Notes: generated by a model from the letters alone, not told the origin. Positions 44,685-53,863 are shown, counted from the first letter of the stretch. The stretch: DNA of 64,000 nucleotides from Heyndrickxia shackletonii (GCF_001420715.1 NZ_LJJC01000004.1:1425678-1489677), one strand, 5' to 3'. Made by a program: numbers and translations.

Positions 44685-45650
44685 TTGGCGCAGTTAATTA
44701 AGCTCCAAGATTATGTGTCTCGCTATGAGCAGGATGTTTACCGATATCCTACCCAATATATACGATTAAAAAAACAACAGTGGGATAAATTGAAAGAAGC
44801 ATGGATAACTGATTCTCTCGAAATGTCTCCGATAGAGTGGAAGGATACAGAGGATAAAAAATCTAGCATTTTAAATAAAATGACAAAAATGTTTAAAAAA
44901 GAAGAAAAAAGTGAAATTAAGGATGAATCAGATACTAGGACTGTTACATCTCTCCAATTTGCTCCTATCCTATCCTTTCGACCTGATACAGAAGTGGAAT
45001 TAAAGCAATTATTTTTAGACCAGCTCTTTAGCTTTCAATTAAAATGGGCAAGCTCAACCATTTATGAAAAATCAGATGCTCATCCAAAATACTATTATGA
45101 TGACAAACTCCGCACTTTTTTGCAGCGATTTCCAGATAATTGTCTTCTTCTGTATGAGCCTGTTTTATTATTAAAGAAGGCACCAATTGAAATGGAGATT
45201 ATTTTCATTACCCCAATGGAGGTATGGTGCATTACATTTTTGGAAGAAGAAAAGGATGCTGTATTTCTTGGCTCAAACGATCGATTTTGGCTGAAGAGAA
45301 CAAACAAACAGGAAAAGAAACTGTTAAATCCGATGATATCATTAAATAGAATGTCAAAAATTGTGGGTCAAATTTTTTCGTATTACAATGTGGATCTTCC
45401 GATTAAAAAAGCGATTATTTCAAGAAATGGATACATCGATTTTATGGAAAAGCCATATGACCTTTCCTTATTAGAAAAAAGAGAGTATCCTAAATGGTTT
45501 GAGCAGATGAGACAAACTCGTGCTCCATTAAAGCATATGCAATTAAAAGCAGCCAAAATTCTTTTGGATTATTGTCAGACTGTAAGTTTCAAAAGGATAG
45601 AATGGGAGGAAGAAAATACCGACCCTTTTGAAGAGGAAAGTTTGAAGTGA
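44685..45650 (+). CDS. ytlQ: YtlQ-like hypothetical protein
   Basis: A 321-residue soluble protein of unknown function. It corresponds in position to B. subtilis ytlQ, after ytlP and before ytmP. Visible are a charged segment near residues 60-85 and the block SFQLKWASSTIYEKS. The pattern IKKAIISRNGYIDF in the second half suggests an alpha/beta nuclease-like or NERD-like fold, but this is weak. The start is TTG with GGAAGGAG 9 bases upstream. An MITE-like element begins 8 bases after the stop. Confidence 0.8.
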   Translation: MAQLIKLQDYVSRYEQDVYRYPTQYIRLKKQQWDKLKEAWITDSLEMSPIEWKDTEDKKSSILNKMTKMFKKEEKSEIKDESDTRTVTSLQFAPILSFRPDTEVELKQLFLDQLFSFQLKWASSTIYEKSDAHPKYYYDDKLRTFLQRFPDNCLLLYEPVLLLKKAPIEMEIIFITPMEVWCITFLEEEKDAVFLGSNDRFWLKRTNKQEKKLLNPMISLNRMSKIVGQIFSYYNVDLPIKKAIISRNGYIDFMEKPYDLSLLEKREYPKWFEQMRQTRAPLKHMQLKAAKILLDYCQTVSFKRIEWEEENTDPFEEESLK

Positions 45651-45657
45651 AAATCAT

Positions 45658-45813
45658 GGTTTCGTGATTAGTGTTTTTCTTATATTTTTAGTAATCCTAA
45701 TGCAGATATAGTTATGGGCATCTTTTTTTATAAAGGTTATTCATTCTTTGTACAGATAAGGGTGTTCATAAGGTTTTCTACTAAGCCAACTAACTTTGAT
45801 AAAGAAAACAGCC
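45658..45813 (-). repeat. MITE-like element, copy G
   Basis: 156 bp in reverse orientation right after ytlQ. On the minus strand it starts GGCTGTTTTCTTTATCAAAG, carries AAAAAAGATGCCC and GCATTAGGATTACTAAAAA, and ends AATCACGAAACC. The left end has the form of the usual right end (GGCTGTTTTC). Confidence 0.7.
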
Positions 45814-45890
45814 AAAAAAAGATGAAAAATACAGGAAATGATAAAATTCACCTTGACGAAAAATGTCAAAAAGCGATAAAATTTATTAAA

Positions 45891-45937
45891 AGATGGCTAT
45901 TGTTGTCTACTCTAGTTTCCAATAGCTGTCTTTTTTT
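45891..45937 (+). terminator. Terminator in the ytlQ-ytmP gap
   Basis: AGATGGCTATTG (45891) and CAATAGCTGTCT (45920) pair over 12 bp with two G-T pairs, then TTTTTTT. It is probably the original ytlQ terminator, now 240 bases from ytlQ because copy G lies between. A second, weaker hairpin (ATAGACT/AGTCTAT) with a T-run follows near 45983-46022. Confidence 0.75.
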
Positions 45938-46093
45938 CTTTGTATATTATGATTATATCAATTGCTGCTGTTTGATAAACTATATAGACTGGTCATTAAG
46001 AGGAAGTCTATGTAGGTTTTTTCATCATTTTAGTATATAATATAGATTTAGATGAGTCGTATGCACGAAACATGCGCGTGAAACTGAAGGTGA

Positions 46094-46885
46094 ATGAAGT
46101 TGGAACACATACTTGGTCAAGGCTGGGAGATACATCCGGCTGGGGGGGCAACAGGAGAAGCATTCTTTGCCAAATATCAGGAACAAAAATTATTTTTAAA
46201 AAGAAACTCATCTCCCTTTTTAGCAGTTCTATCAGCTGAAGGAATTGTTCCAAAGCTTGTTTGGACAAAAAGGATGGAAAACGGAGATGTCATCACAGCA
46301 CAACAATGGCTGAACGGCAGAGAGCTAAAGCCTGAGGAAATGGGCCAAGAACGTGTTGCAAAGCTTTTGAAAAAAATACATGATTCTGCTCCATTAGTTT
46401 CAATGCTTGAGCGATTGGGAAAAGCTTCGTTTAAACCCGAAAAAATGTTGGCAGAATTAGAAAAAAGTATAGATAATGAATTGTTACAAATGCCAAGTGT
46501 CAGGTCCGCTATTACCTTTCTTAAAGCTGAAATAAAAAATATTCAGAACGGTGAATTTGTTGTTTGTCATAGCGATATAAACCATAATAATTGGATGCTT
46601 TCGGAAGATAATGAATTATATTTAATAGATTGGGACGGCCCGGTTATAGCCGACCCGGCATTGGATATCGGAATGCTTTTATATTTATATATTCCCCGCG
46701 AAAATTGGCCCACTTGGCTTAACCAATATGGTGTAATACTAACTGATCATCTATTGCTTAGGATGAAATGGTATGTGGTAAGGCAAACATTAATTGATAT
46801 TCAATGGCATAAAGATAAACAACGTTATCAGGAAATGAACCATTGGACTCGATTTTTACAGGAAGTAAATGAAAGCTATGAATAG
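46094..46885 (+). CDS. ytmP: Aminoglycoside phosphotransferase-like kinase YtmP
   Basis: A 263-residue protein-kinase-like (APH/choline kinase) enzyme. The catalytic loop is CHSDINHNNWML near residue 158 and the metal motif is LIDWDGP near 178; the N-terminal lysine lies in QKLFLKRN. It probably phosphorylates a small molecule rather than an antibiotic, since it is part of the conserved Bacillus core. The start is ATG 46094 or TTG 46100; AAGGTGA fits the TTG better. The 3' end overlaps ytzH by 10 bases, tail to tail. Confidence 0.87.
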   Translation: MKLEHILGQGWEIHPAGGATGEAFFAKYQEQKLFLKRNSSPFLAVLSAEGIVPKLVWTKRMENGDVITAQQWLNGRELKPEEMGQERVAKLLKKIHDSAPLVSMLERLGKASFKPEKMLAELEKSIDNELLQMPSVRSAITFLKAEIKNIQNGEFVVCHSDINHNNWMLSEDNELYLIDWDGPVIADPALDIGMLLYLYIPRENWPTWLNQYGVILTDHLLLRMKWYVVRQTLIDIQWHKDKQRYQEMNHWTRFLQEVNESYE

Positions 46886-47154
46886 GAATTCATATCCTGA
46901 ACCCATTGTGAAAGATTGCTTTGGTTGGACAAAATATGATCGTCTAAGTTTTGCGTATTAATTCCATTTTGGCTGTAAGAATATACTTGTTCTAATATTG
47001 GTCTAATATTATTATTTATACTAGGATTTACTAAAAGCGATTTAACCAATCTTTCTAATTGTTCGCATTCTGCGACGGATCCGCAGCAGTCGGTTTGATG
47101 GTTACTTAAAATATCTTTTAACAAGGTTATTTGGTCATGATGGCTCAGCGGCAT
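46876..47154 (-). CDS. ytzH: YtzH-like protein
   Basis: 92 residues, MPLSHHDQITLLKDILSNHQ at the start and a CCGSVAECEQ block, matching the small YtzH family always found between ytmP and trmB. Helical and soluble; function unknown. GAAAGGA lies about 12 bases before the ATG, a little far. Convergent overlap with ytmP. Confidence 0.85.
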   Translation of the reverse strand: MPLSHHDQITLLKDILSNHQTDCCGSVAECEQLERLVKSLLVNPSINNNIRPILEQVYSYSQNGINTQNLDDHILSNQSNLSQWVQDMNSYS

Positions 47155-47202
47155 GTTTTATGTACATTCCTTTCGTGAATATGGTAAATAAATATATGAA
47201 AC

Positions 47203-47226
47203 GAAACTGGCGTTTTGGCCAGTTTC
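47203..47226 (+). promoter_or_regulatory. Hairpin in the trmB leader
   Basis: GAAACTGGC/GCCAGTTTC, perfect 9-bp stem, loop GTTTTG, then TTTAATG. It lies between the divergent ytzH and trmB, so it is not a normal gene end and could be an attenuator for trmB. Confidence 0.35.
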
Positions 47227-47309
47227 TTTAATGTCGTATCATTAGTTTGCTTTTTTCTATTAACTTTATGCAATACTATTACAACTATGAAATGAACGAG
47301 GTGTGAATT

Positions 47310-47954
47310 TTGCGTCTAAGACATAAACCATGGGCAAAGGATAAGCTTTTGCAATACCCACAATATGTAGTTCAAAATCCTGAAACTATTAAAGGCAAAT
47401 GGAATGAAGAGTTTCAAAATGACCATCCGCTCCATATTGAGGTTGGAACAGGAAAAGGGCAATTTATATATGGAATGGCAAAGGCAAATCCGGAAATCAA
47501 TTATATTGGCATTGAAATGCAGGACAGCGTAATTGTTTCTGCCTTAGATAAAATCATAGAAGATCCGTTACCTAACTTAAAACTTCTTAATATTGACGGA
47601 ACCAATTTACAAGAATATTTTGCAAAAGACGATGTGGAAAGAGTGTATTTAAATTTCTCTGATCCATGGCCAAAAAAACGTCATGAAAAGCGTCGGTTAA
47701 CGTATAAAACCTTTTTGAAATTATATGAGGACATTTTGGTTGATAATGGAGAAATTCATTTCAAAACAGATAATCAAGGATTATTTGAATATTCATTAAG
47801 AAGCTTTTCTGAATATGGACTTTTATTAAAATTTGTTAGCCTTGATTTACACAATAGTGACTTTGAAAATAATATTATGACAGAATATGAGGAAAAGTTT
47901 TCTTCACGCGGGCAACGCATTTATCGTTGTGAGGTACAGTATCAAACTAAATAA
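47310..47954 (+). CDS. trmB: tRNA (guanine-N7)-methyltransferase TrmB
   Basis: Makes m7G46 in the tRNA variable loop. Rossmann methyltransferase of 214 residues: motif [10 protein letters not shown] near residue 47, IGIEMQDSV next, and the family-specific [17 protein letters not shown] near 110. The C-terminal [16 protein letters not shown] block is also typical. The start is TTG, 7 bases after GAGGTG. Confidence 0.96.
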   Translation: MRLRHKPWAKDKLLQYPQYVVQNPETIKGKWNEEFQNDHPLHIEVGTGKGQFIYGMAKANPEINYIGIEMQDSVIVSALDKIIEDPLPNLKLLNIDGTNLQEYFAKDDVERVYLNFSDPWPKKRHEKRRLTYKTFLKLYEDILVDNGEIHFKTDNQGLFEYSLRSFSEYGLLLKFVSLDLHNSDFENNIMTEYEEKFSSRGQRIYRCEVQYQTK

Positions 47955-47967
47955 GGTAATGGGAAGA

Positions 47968-48011
47968 AATACTCTCCGCCTTAATTGATTTTGGCAGAGG
48001 GTATTTTTTTT
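47968..48011 (+). terminator. Terminator of trmB
   Basis: AATACTCTCCGCC pairs with GGCAGAGGGTATT (one mismatch, one G-T), then TTTTTT. Confidence 0.88.
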
Positions 48012-48056
48012 ATGATAAAATAAAGAGGACATAAGGAGAGGGAGGAAAAACACAAA

Positions 48057-48899
48057 ATGCAAACGCTAACAATCGGAGATATAACGTTAAAATGGTTGAA
48101 TGGCGGTATAACCCATTTAGATGGAGGGGCAATGTTCGGAGTCGTACCAAAGCCGTTATGGTCGAAAAAATATCCAGTCAATGAAAAAAATCAAATACCC
48201 TTATTGACCGATCCAATATTTTTGCAGGTAAATGGAAAAAATATTTTAATAGAATCTGGAATTGGATTTGGGAAATTATCAGAGAAACAAAAACGAAATT
48301 TTGGAGTTACAGAAGAATCAAAATTAGAGGAATCATTATTGGAATTAGGAATTACTCCAGGAGATATCGATATTATATGCATGACGCATTTGCATTTCGA
48401 TCATGCTTGTGGGTTAACTAAGCCAGTTAATGATGGATTTGTTTCCGTCTTCCCAAATGCCGTTATCTATTCTTCCCAAATAGAATGGGATGAAATGAGA
48501 AATCCAAATATCCGTTCAAAAAGTACATATTGGAAAGAAAACTGGGAAGCTATCGAATCACAAGTTGTTACTTTTGAGAAAGAACTGTTAATTGAAGGAG
48601 TACTTCGAATGGTCCATACTGGAGGACATAGCGATGGCCATTCCATTATCTTAATAGAAAGTAAAGGCGAAAAAGCCATTCATATGGCGGATATCATGCC
48701 GACACATGCACATCAGAATCCACTATGGGTTTTAGCATATGATGATTATCCAATGACTTCTATTTTTGCAAAAGAAAAATGGATTGCACAAGCGATTGAG
48801 GACGGGGCTTGGTTTATTTTTTATCATGATGCTGTTTACCGCGCATTAAAGTGGGACGGAGAAGGAAAGCTTATAGATGCTGTAAAATGTGAACGTTAA
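48057..48899 (+). CDS. ytnP: Metallo-beta-lactamase-fold lactonase-like protein YtnP
   Basis: 280 residues. The metal motif is [10 protein letters not shown] with His111, His113, Asp115 and His116, then [10 protein letters not shown] near residue 185 and the Asp in [11 protein letters not shown]. YtnP of B. subtilis is described as an AHL-lactonase homologue that interferes with signalling in Streptomyces and other bacteria; whether this protein does the same is inference. No signal peptide. GGGAGG is 9-10 bases before the ATG. Confidence 0.9.
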   Translation: MQTLTIGDITLKWLNGGITHLDGGAMFGVVPKPLWSKKYPVNEKNQIPLLTDPIFLQVNGKNILIESGIGFGKLSEKQKRNFGVTEESKLEESLLELGITPGDIDIICMTHLHFDHACGLTKPVNDGFVSVFPNAVIYSSQIEWDEMRNPNIRSKSTYWKENWEAIESQVVTFEKELLIEGVLRMVHTGGHSDGHSIILIESKGEKAIHMADIMPTHAHQNPLWVLAYDDYPMTSIFAKEKWIAQAIEDGAWFIFYHDAVYRALKWDGEGKLIDAVKCER

Positions 48900-48904
48900 G
48901 CAAA

Positions 48905-48955
48905 AGGAAAGGAGTGTCCGAATAAAATTACTTACAAAGACACTCCTTCATTATT
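48905..48955. terminator. Shared hairpin between ytnP and ytzB
   Basis: AAGGAGTGTC (48908) and GACACTCCTT (48938) form a perfect 10-bp stem with a 20-base loop between convergent genes. T-runs are poor on the plus side. Confidence 0.55.
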
Positions 48956-48967
48956 AATATGTATTTT

Positions 48968-49282
48968 TTACGAAATAGGATATACATCTAAGACACTGCC
49001 TGTAGATGCATCGGCAATAAATTCATATTGCTTTCTTTCCCCATTTTGACTTGTTGTGATTCCGCCTCGGTATACTTTTGTCTTAACGGCATATTTAGTA
49101 TAATCTTCCTTGGTCATTTGTATCCAGGAACCATTAATTGGTCCTTCTTCTTTAAAAGCTTTTTTCACATTTGCTAGAACGGTTTCACTAGATAGAGAAG
49201 TGTTCTTTTTTACTGCTTCATTTAATAAGTATCCACTAATTGCTCCTACAAGCGCTCCGGCAATAAAGGACTTCCAGGTCAT
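48968..49282 (-). CDS. ytzB: PepSY-domain protein YtzB
   Basis: 104 residues with an N-terminal Gly/Ala-rich membrane segment or signal anchor (KSFIAGALVGAISGYLLNEA) and a C-terminal PepSY domain (residues 35-104, ending YEFIADASTGSVLDVYPIS). PepSY domains often inhibit or fold proteases at the cell surface. AGGAGGT is 8 bases before the ATG. An MITE-like element lies 26 bases upstream. Confidence 0.85.
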   Translation of the reverse strand: MTWKSFIAGALVGAISGYLLNEAVKKNTSLSSETVLANVKKAFKEEGPINGSWIQMTKEDYTKYAVKTKVYRGGITTSQNGERKQYEFIADASTGSVLDVYPIS

Positions 49283-49308
49283 GAATTTAAACCTCCTGTC
49301 TTATCGAA

Positions 49309-49469
49309 GGCTCTTTTCTTAAACCTTGTTGCTTATGTATATGAAATTCTAAGTAACAACCTTATTGAGGTTAAAATGAATAAACTTGGTAAGGAAAGAT
49401 GCCCCAAAACAAAGTCTACTTAGGATTTTTAACCATTGACGTAAAGCAACAATTATTGCGAAAACAACC
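49309..49469 (+). repeat. MITE-like element, copy A (reference copy)
   Basis: 161 bp between ytzB and the LtaS-like gene. Left end GGCTCTTTTCTTAAACCTTG and right end AACAATTATTGCGAAAACAA are imperfect inverted repeats of about 26 bp. Interior: CAACCTTATTGAGGTTAAAA (small hairpin), GAAAGATGCCCCAAAACAAA, TTAGGATTTTTAACC and TTGACGTAAAGCAAC. Confidence 0.83.
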
Positions 49470-49586
49470 TATCTTAATTTAAGTATAACATGTTTAACAA
49501 ATCGTAACATTTAAAAAATAAAATGATTTTTCTTGTAATATATTGCCCAATTTTTTACTATAGAGAAAGCGGGGTGAGGATACGTT

Positions 49587-51470
49587 ATGAAAAAGTGGAA
49601 TGAGTTTGTTTTTTATATTATTGCAGTTGCATTTTTAACCATCAAAACAATACTTGTTTATTTTTGCGAATTTGATTTGCGCGGCAAGTCTATGATGGAA
49701 ATGCTGTTGTTGTTTTTAAATCCTATCGGCTCCGTTGCGTTATTCTTAGGAATCAGCTTTTTCTTTTCGAAAAAAATAAGAATCGTTTGTATGCTAATCG
49801 TATACACAGTATTAACAGGCATCCTTTTTGGAAACATTCTTTATTATCGATTTTACATAGATTATGTAACAGTGCCTGTTCTCTTTCAATTTCAAAATGT
49901 TGGTGGATTAAGTCAAAGCACTGTTGAATTGTTAAGATGGACGGACCCGTTACTGGTTGTTGATATAATATTTCTTATTTTTGCAGCAATAAAATTGGTT
50001 GATAAATCGAAATTCGTATCAAAAAAACAACATCGTGCTTCACTTGCTATTAGCATTATGTTGATTCTGGCAGTATTAGTCGGCGGGGAGGTTGAAGATC
50101 CAAACCTTTTTAAGAAAACATATGACAGGGAATTGCTTGTCAAAACTATCGGAACTTTCAACTACCATGTATATGATATTCTCTTTAATTCAAAAATGCT
50201 AGTACAATCAGCATTTGCTGAAAGCAACGATATTCATAAGGTAGAAAGCTATCTAAAAAAAGAAAATGCCCCAAGTCTTTCTAAATCTAGCTACCATGGA
50301 CAGGCACAAGGAAAAAATTTAATTTTAATATCATTAGAATCAACTCAGCAGTTCGTCCTTAATCGGAAAATAAACGGGGAAGAAATTACACCATTTCTAA
50401 ATAAATTAATAAAAGAAAGTTATTATTTTCCAAACTTCTACCATCAAACAGCTCAAGGCAAAACATCAGATGCTGAATTTATGATAGACAATGGGCTGTA
50501 TCCATTATCCGGAGGCTCTGTTTTTGTAAGAAGGCCGCATAATGATTACTATGCACTCCCCGCAATTTTAAAGGAGCAAGGCTATATTAGTACGGTATTT
50601 CATAGTAATGATGAATCGTTTTGGAATAGGGGAAATATGTATCAAACATTAGGTTATGATCGTTTTTTTTCCAAAAAGGATTACCAGGTTACGGAAGAAA
50701 ACTCAGTAAATTACGGATTGAAAGATATTCCGTTTTTTAAGCAGTCTATCCCATATTTAAAAAAACTGCCACAGCCGTTTTATGCAAAGTTTTTAACGTT
50801 AACAAATCATTTTCCTTTTTTGCTTCATAATGAAGATGATCGTTTCTTAAATATTGATGAAAATAATGCAGATTTGGTTCATCGCTATTTTGCTACCGTC
50901 CGGTATGAGGATGAAGCAATAAAACAATTTTTCGATTTACTAAAAAAAGAAGGCATATATAATAATTCCGTTATTGTTTTATATGGCGATCATTATGGCA
51001 TATCGAGAAGCTACGATAAGGAACTTGAAGAGGTATTAGGAAAGAAAATTTCGCTTACGGATCAATTAGATCTTCAAAAAGTACCATTCATTATTCATAT
51101 CCCAGGAGTAAAAGGGAAACAAATAAATACATTAGGCGGAGAAATCGATATAAGGCAAACGATTCTTGATATTATGGGAATTGTGCCAAAGAAAGAGGAA
51201 GTAGACTTTGGCAGAAGCTTGTTCTCATCTGATAGGAAAAATCTTGTTGTTTTCCGTGATGGCAGCTTCGTAACAAATAAATATGCCTATTTGGATGATG
51301 GTTGCTATGATAAATCGGTAGGTAATAAGGTTAAAAGAAATCTTTGTACCCCATATTTAGACAAAGTGCAGAATGAATTAATGTATTCCGATAATGTTAT
51401 CTTTGGAGATTTACTCCGTTTTTTGGAAAGTGACGGAATTATTATTAAAAACCCTTCATCAAAAGAATAA
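49587..51470 (+). CDS. LtaS-family lipoteichoic acid synthase/primase-like protein
   Basis: 627 residues: five N-terminal membrane helices (about residues 5-165) and an extracellular sulfatase-like domain. The catalytic Thr is in QGKTSDAEF (Thr293), with metal ligands in ISLESTQQF, FHSNDESFWNR and LYGDHYG. It would polymerise or start glycerol-phosphate chains from phosphatidylglycerol. B. subtilis has four paralogues (LtaS, YfnI, YqgS, YvgJ); which one this equals is not clear. It is not part of the B. subtilis ytzB-ytoP neighbourhood as I recall it. GGGGTGAGG precedes the ATG. Confidence 0.9.
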   Translation: MKKWNEFVFYIIAVAFLTIKTILVYFCEFDLRGKSMMEMLLLFLNPIGSVALFLGISFFFSKKIRIVCMLIVYTVLTGILFGNILYYRFYIDYVTVPVLFQFQNVGGLSQSTVELLRWTDPLLVVDIIFLIFAAIKLVDKSKFVSKKQHRASLAISIMLILAVLVGGEVEDPNLFKKTYDRELLVKTIGTFNYHVYDILFNSKMLVQSAFAESNDIHKVESYLKKENAPSLSKSSYHGQAQGKNLILISLESTQQFVLNRKINGEEITPFLNKLIKESYYFPNFYHQTAQGKTSDAEFMIDNGLYPLSGGSVFVRRPHNDYYALPAILKEQGYISTVFHSNDESFWNRGNMYQTLGYDRFFSKKDYQVTEENSVNYGLKDIPFFKQSIPYLKKLPQPFYAKFLTLTNHFPFLLHNEDDRFLNIDENNADLVHRYFATVRYEDEAIKQFFDLLKKEGIYNNSVIVLYGDHYGISRSYDKELEEVLGKKISLTDQLDLQKVPFIIHIPGVKGKQINTLGGEIDIRQTILDIMGIVPKKEEVDFGRSLFSSDRKNLVVFRDGSFVTNKYAYLDDGCYDKSVGNKVKRNLCTPYLDKVQNELMYSDNVIFGDLLRFLESDGIIIKNPSSKE

Positions 51471-51559
51471 TAAGTTCAGACACTAAACTGGCGATCAGTA
51501 AGAAAGTTCTGTAAAATGAAGGGGGTACATATTAGTTTTTTTGTAAAGGGGTATGAACA

Positions 51560-52630
51560 ATGGAAAATGAGACGCTGGAACTTTTTAGAACCTTGACAGA
51601 ATTACCTGGGGCACCAGGAAATGAACATCAGGTAAGAAAATTTATGCGTGAACAATTATCCAAATATGCGGAAGAGGTTGTGCAAGATGGCCTTGGCGGT
51701 ATTTTTGGAGTGAAACGCGGTAGTCAAAATGGACCTACTGTTATGGTTGCTGGTCATATGGATGAAGTAGGCTTTATGGTTACTTCGATCACGGATAATG
51801 GAATGATTCGTTTTCAAACCCTTGGTGGCTGGTGGAGTCAAGTATTGCTTGCCCAACGTGTCCAAATTATTACAGATAATGGTCCAATTATTGGGGTTAT
51901 TGGTTCTATCCCTCCACATTTACTTGATGATAGCCAACGCAATAAACCAATGGATATCAAAAATATGCTAATTGATATCGGTGCAGATGACCGCGAGGAT
52001 GCTAAAAGAATTGGTATCAAACCAGGTCAGCAGATTGTCCCAATCTGCCCGTTTACTGTTATGGCAAATGAAAAGAAAATATTAGCAAAAGCATGGGATA
52101 ATCGTTACGGATGCGGATTATCCATTGAATTATTAAAGGAACTCCAAGGAGAATCTATTCCGAATATTCTTTATTCCGGAGCTAACGTTCAAGAAGAAGT
52201 TGGTCTTCGTGGAGCACAGGCTGCGGCAAATATGATTAAACCTGATATCTTCTTTGCTCTAGATGCGAGCCCTGCCAATGATATGTCTGGCGATAAAAAT
52301 GAATTTGGTCAGCTTGGGAAAGGAACTTTATTACGCATATTCGACCGTTCGATGGTAACCCATAAAGGAATGCGTGAATTTGTTCTTGATACAGCGGAAA
52401 GCAATAGCATCCCTTACCAATATTTTGTATCGCAAGGCGGGACAGATGCAGGACGAGTTCATACTTCCAATGAAGGAGTGCCTAGTGCCGTTGTCGGAAT
52501 TTGTTCTCGTTATATCCATACACATGCATCTATTATCCATGTTGATGATTATGCAGCGGCAAAGGCGCTGCTCGTGAAGCTTGTAAAAGCATGTGATAAG
52601 TCTACGGTTGAAGCAATTCGGGCAAAATAG
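51560..52630 (+). CDS. ytoP: M42-family aminopeptidase YtoP
   Basis: A 356-residue co-catalytic zinc peptidase of family M42 (glutamyl aminopeptidase/TET type). Ligands and catalytic residues: [10 protein letters not shown] near residue 67, [10 protein letters not shown] with Asp near 182, [10 protein letters not shown] near 214, DASPAND near 235 and HTHASIIH at the C-terminus. Likely a large oligomer in the cytosol that trims peptides. AAAGGGG lies about 9 bases before the ATG. Confidence 0.93.
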   Translation: MENETLELFRTLTELPGAPGNEHQVRKFMREQLSKYAEEVVQDGLGGIFGVKRGSQNGPTVMVAGHMDEVGFMVTSITDNGMIRFQTLGGWWSQVLLAQRVQIITDNGPIIGVIGSIPPHLLDDSQRNKPMDIKNMLIDIGADDREDAKRIGIKPGQQIVPICPFTVMANEKKILAKAWDNRYGCGLSIELLKELQGESIPNILYSGANVQEEVGLRGAQAAANMIKPDIFFALDASPANDMSGDKNEFGQLGKGTLLRIFDRSMVTHKGMREFVLDTAESNSIPYQYFVSQGGTDAGRVHTSNEGVPSAVVGICSRYIHTHASIIHVDDYAAAKALLVKLVKACDKSTVEAIRAK

Positions 52631-52641
52631 GATAAACTGAT

Positions 52642-52668
52642 GAGGGGCATAGAGCCCCTCTCTTTTTT
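52642..52668 (+). terminator. Terminator of ytoP
   Basis: GAGGGGC/GCCCCTC stem with a 4- to 5-base loop, then TCTTTTTT. Confidence 0.88.
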
Positions 52669-52730
52669 ATACTTGTCATAAAAAGACTCAACATTCAAGG
52701 AAATCATCAAAGACTGTAAGGAGAGATCAT

Positions 52731-53255
52731 ATGTTAGTTGCAATTGGCTCAAAAAATCCTGCGAAAATACATGCGGTCGAACTTGCTTTCAAAGAAATGA
52801 ATATCGAAGTAGAAGTTCAACCAATGGATGTTCCTTCGGGAGTTAGTGAACAGCCTTTTTCAGACGAAGAAACCATAAAAGGTGCCGTACATAGGGCAGA
52901 AAACTGTTTAAATAAGAAGGAGATTGATATCGCTATCGGACTTGAGGGCGGCGTTGTCGAATCTGAATTCGGGTTAAGTGTCTGCAATTGGGGAGCTTTA
53001 GTAGAAAAAGGTAAATCTCCTATTATCGCAGGTGGGGCAAGAATCATCCTTCCCAATGAAATAACATCCCGTTTACGCTCCGGGGAGGAGCTAGGTCCAG
53101 TAATGGATGATTATGCTAATAAGAAAAACATCCGCAAAAAAGAAGGAGCCATCGGAGTATTTACGAATGGATTAGTTACGCGAGAAGAGATGTTCATACA
53201 TGTAATGAAATTATTGATTGGTCAATATCAATACAGAGCTTTAATGGAGAGTTAA
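52731..53255 (+). CDS. DUF84 family NTPase (probable ITP/XTP pyrophosphatase)
   Basis: 174 residues resembling the DUF84/YjjX family, which hydrolyses non-canonical purine triphosphates (ITP, XTP). Recognisable pieces are VAIGSKNPAKIHAV at the N-terminus, EGGVVESEFGLSVCNWGALV near residue 73 and the late LGPVMDDYANKKNIRKKEGA. The function is assigned from the family only. AAGGAGAG lies 6-7 bases before the ATG. Confidence 0.85.
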   Translation: MLVAIGSKNPAKIHAVELAFKEMNIEVEVQPMDVPSGVSEQPFSDEETIKGAVHRAENCLNKKEIDIAIGLEGGVVESEFGLSVCNWGALVEKGKSPIIAGGARIILPNEITSRLRSGEELGPVMDDYANKKNIRKKEGAIGVFTNGLVTREEMFIHVMKLLIGQYQYRALMES

Positions 53256-53334
53256 AAATCTTCTCTCTTGTAAAGTTTTATTTAAAAAAGTTAAAATAGT
53301 AATAGATACTCGGGTAGTATAGGGGGAACATACT

Positions 53335-53844
53335 ATTTTACGGAAAATAACGATGGGAATGCTTTTGGTTTTCGTAATTGCCCTAATTTCAGGATGCAGC
53401 ACCTCCATAAAGGAACAACAAAAGGAAGCAGTTAAAAATGTAAATGAGGCTTTTTCAAATCAACCGAAAGCAGCCAAAAAATCAACAAAACATTTAAAGC
53501 TATATCTTCCTTTTGGAATGGCGATTCAAAAAGATTCTCCAAATAATGTGATTATGAAAAGAGGTAATCAAAACTATCTTTTATTTTATAATCAAAAGGT
53601 GGATAAAAAAGGCAAGGAAGTGTACAAAATTTCTAAGCCTAATAAAGGAATTCTTCTGGATAAGAATTTCACCTCAAAGGAGAAATTTGGATATTTATTT
53701 GTTTCTAAAGTTAAAAAAAATCTTTATGAGGTGACTGTTGGAATTGGCGGCATAAAAATGACCACGGAAACAGATATGAAAAATATAGCAAGCGACGCAG
53801 AAAAAATGATGAAAATCGTTTCTTCAGTGAAATATAGAAAATAA
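53335..53844 (+). CDS. Lipoprotein of unknown function, probable ATT start
   Basis: About 169 residues. The lipobox ISGC (Cys21 from the ATT start) ends a signal peptide, followed by a Lys-rich domain of unknown family with NNVIMKRGNQNYLLFYNQ. The only ATG that fits (53353) has no ribosome-binding site and would give a signal peptide without any positive charge. An in-frame ATT at 53335 is 8 bases after GGGGG and adds LRKIT, restoring Arg-Lys in the n-region. No ATG, GTG or TTG lies between the upstream in-frame stop and 53335. Followed closely by ytpP. Confidence 0.65.
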   Translation: MLRKITMGMLLVFVIALISGCSTSIKEQQKEAVKNVNEAFSNQPKAAKKSTKHLKLYLPFGMAIQKDSPNNVIMKRGNQNYLLFYNQKVDKKGKEVYKISKPNKGILLDKNFTSKEKFGYLFVSKVKKNLYEVTVGIGGIKMTTETDMKNIASDAEKMMKIVSSVKYRK

Positions 53845-53863
53845 AAGTTAAGGAGGAAATACT

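Noticed and set aside
45714-46040. 108-codon plus-strand frame between ytlQ and ytmP
   Set aside because: It begins within an MITE-like repeat, crosses two hairpins and has no ribosome-binding site.
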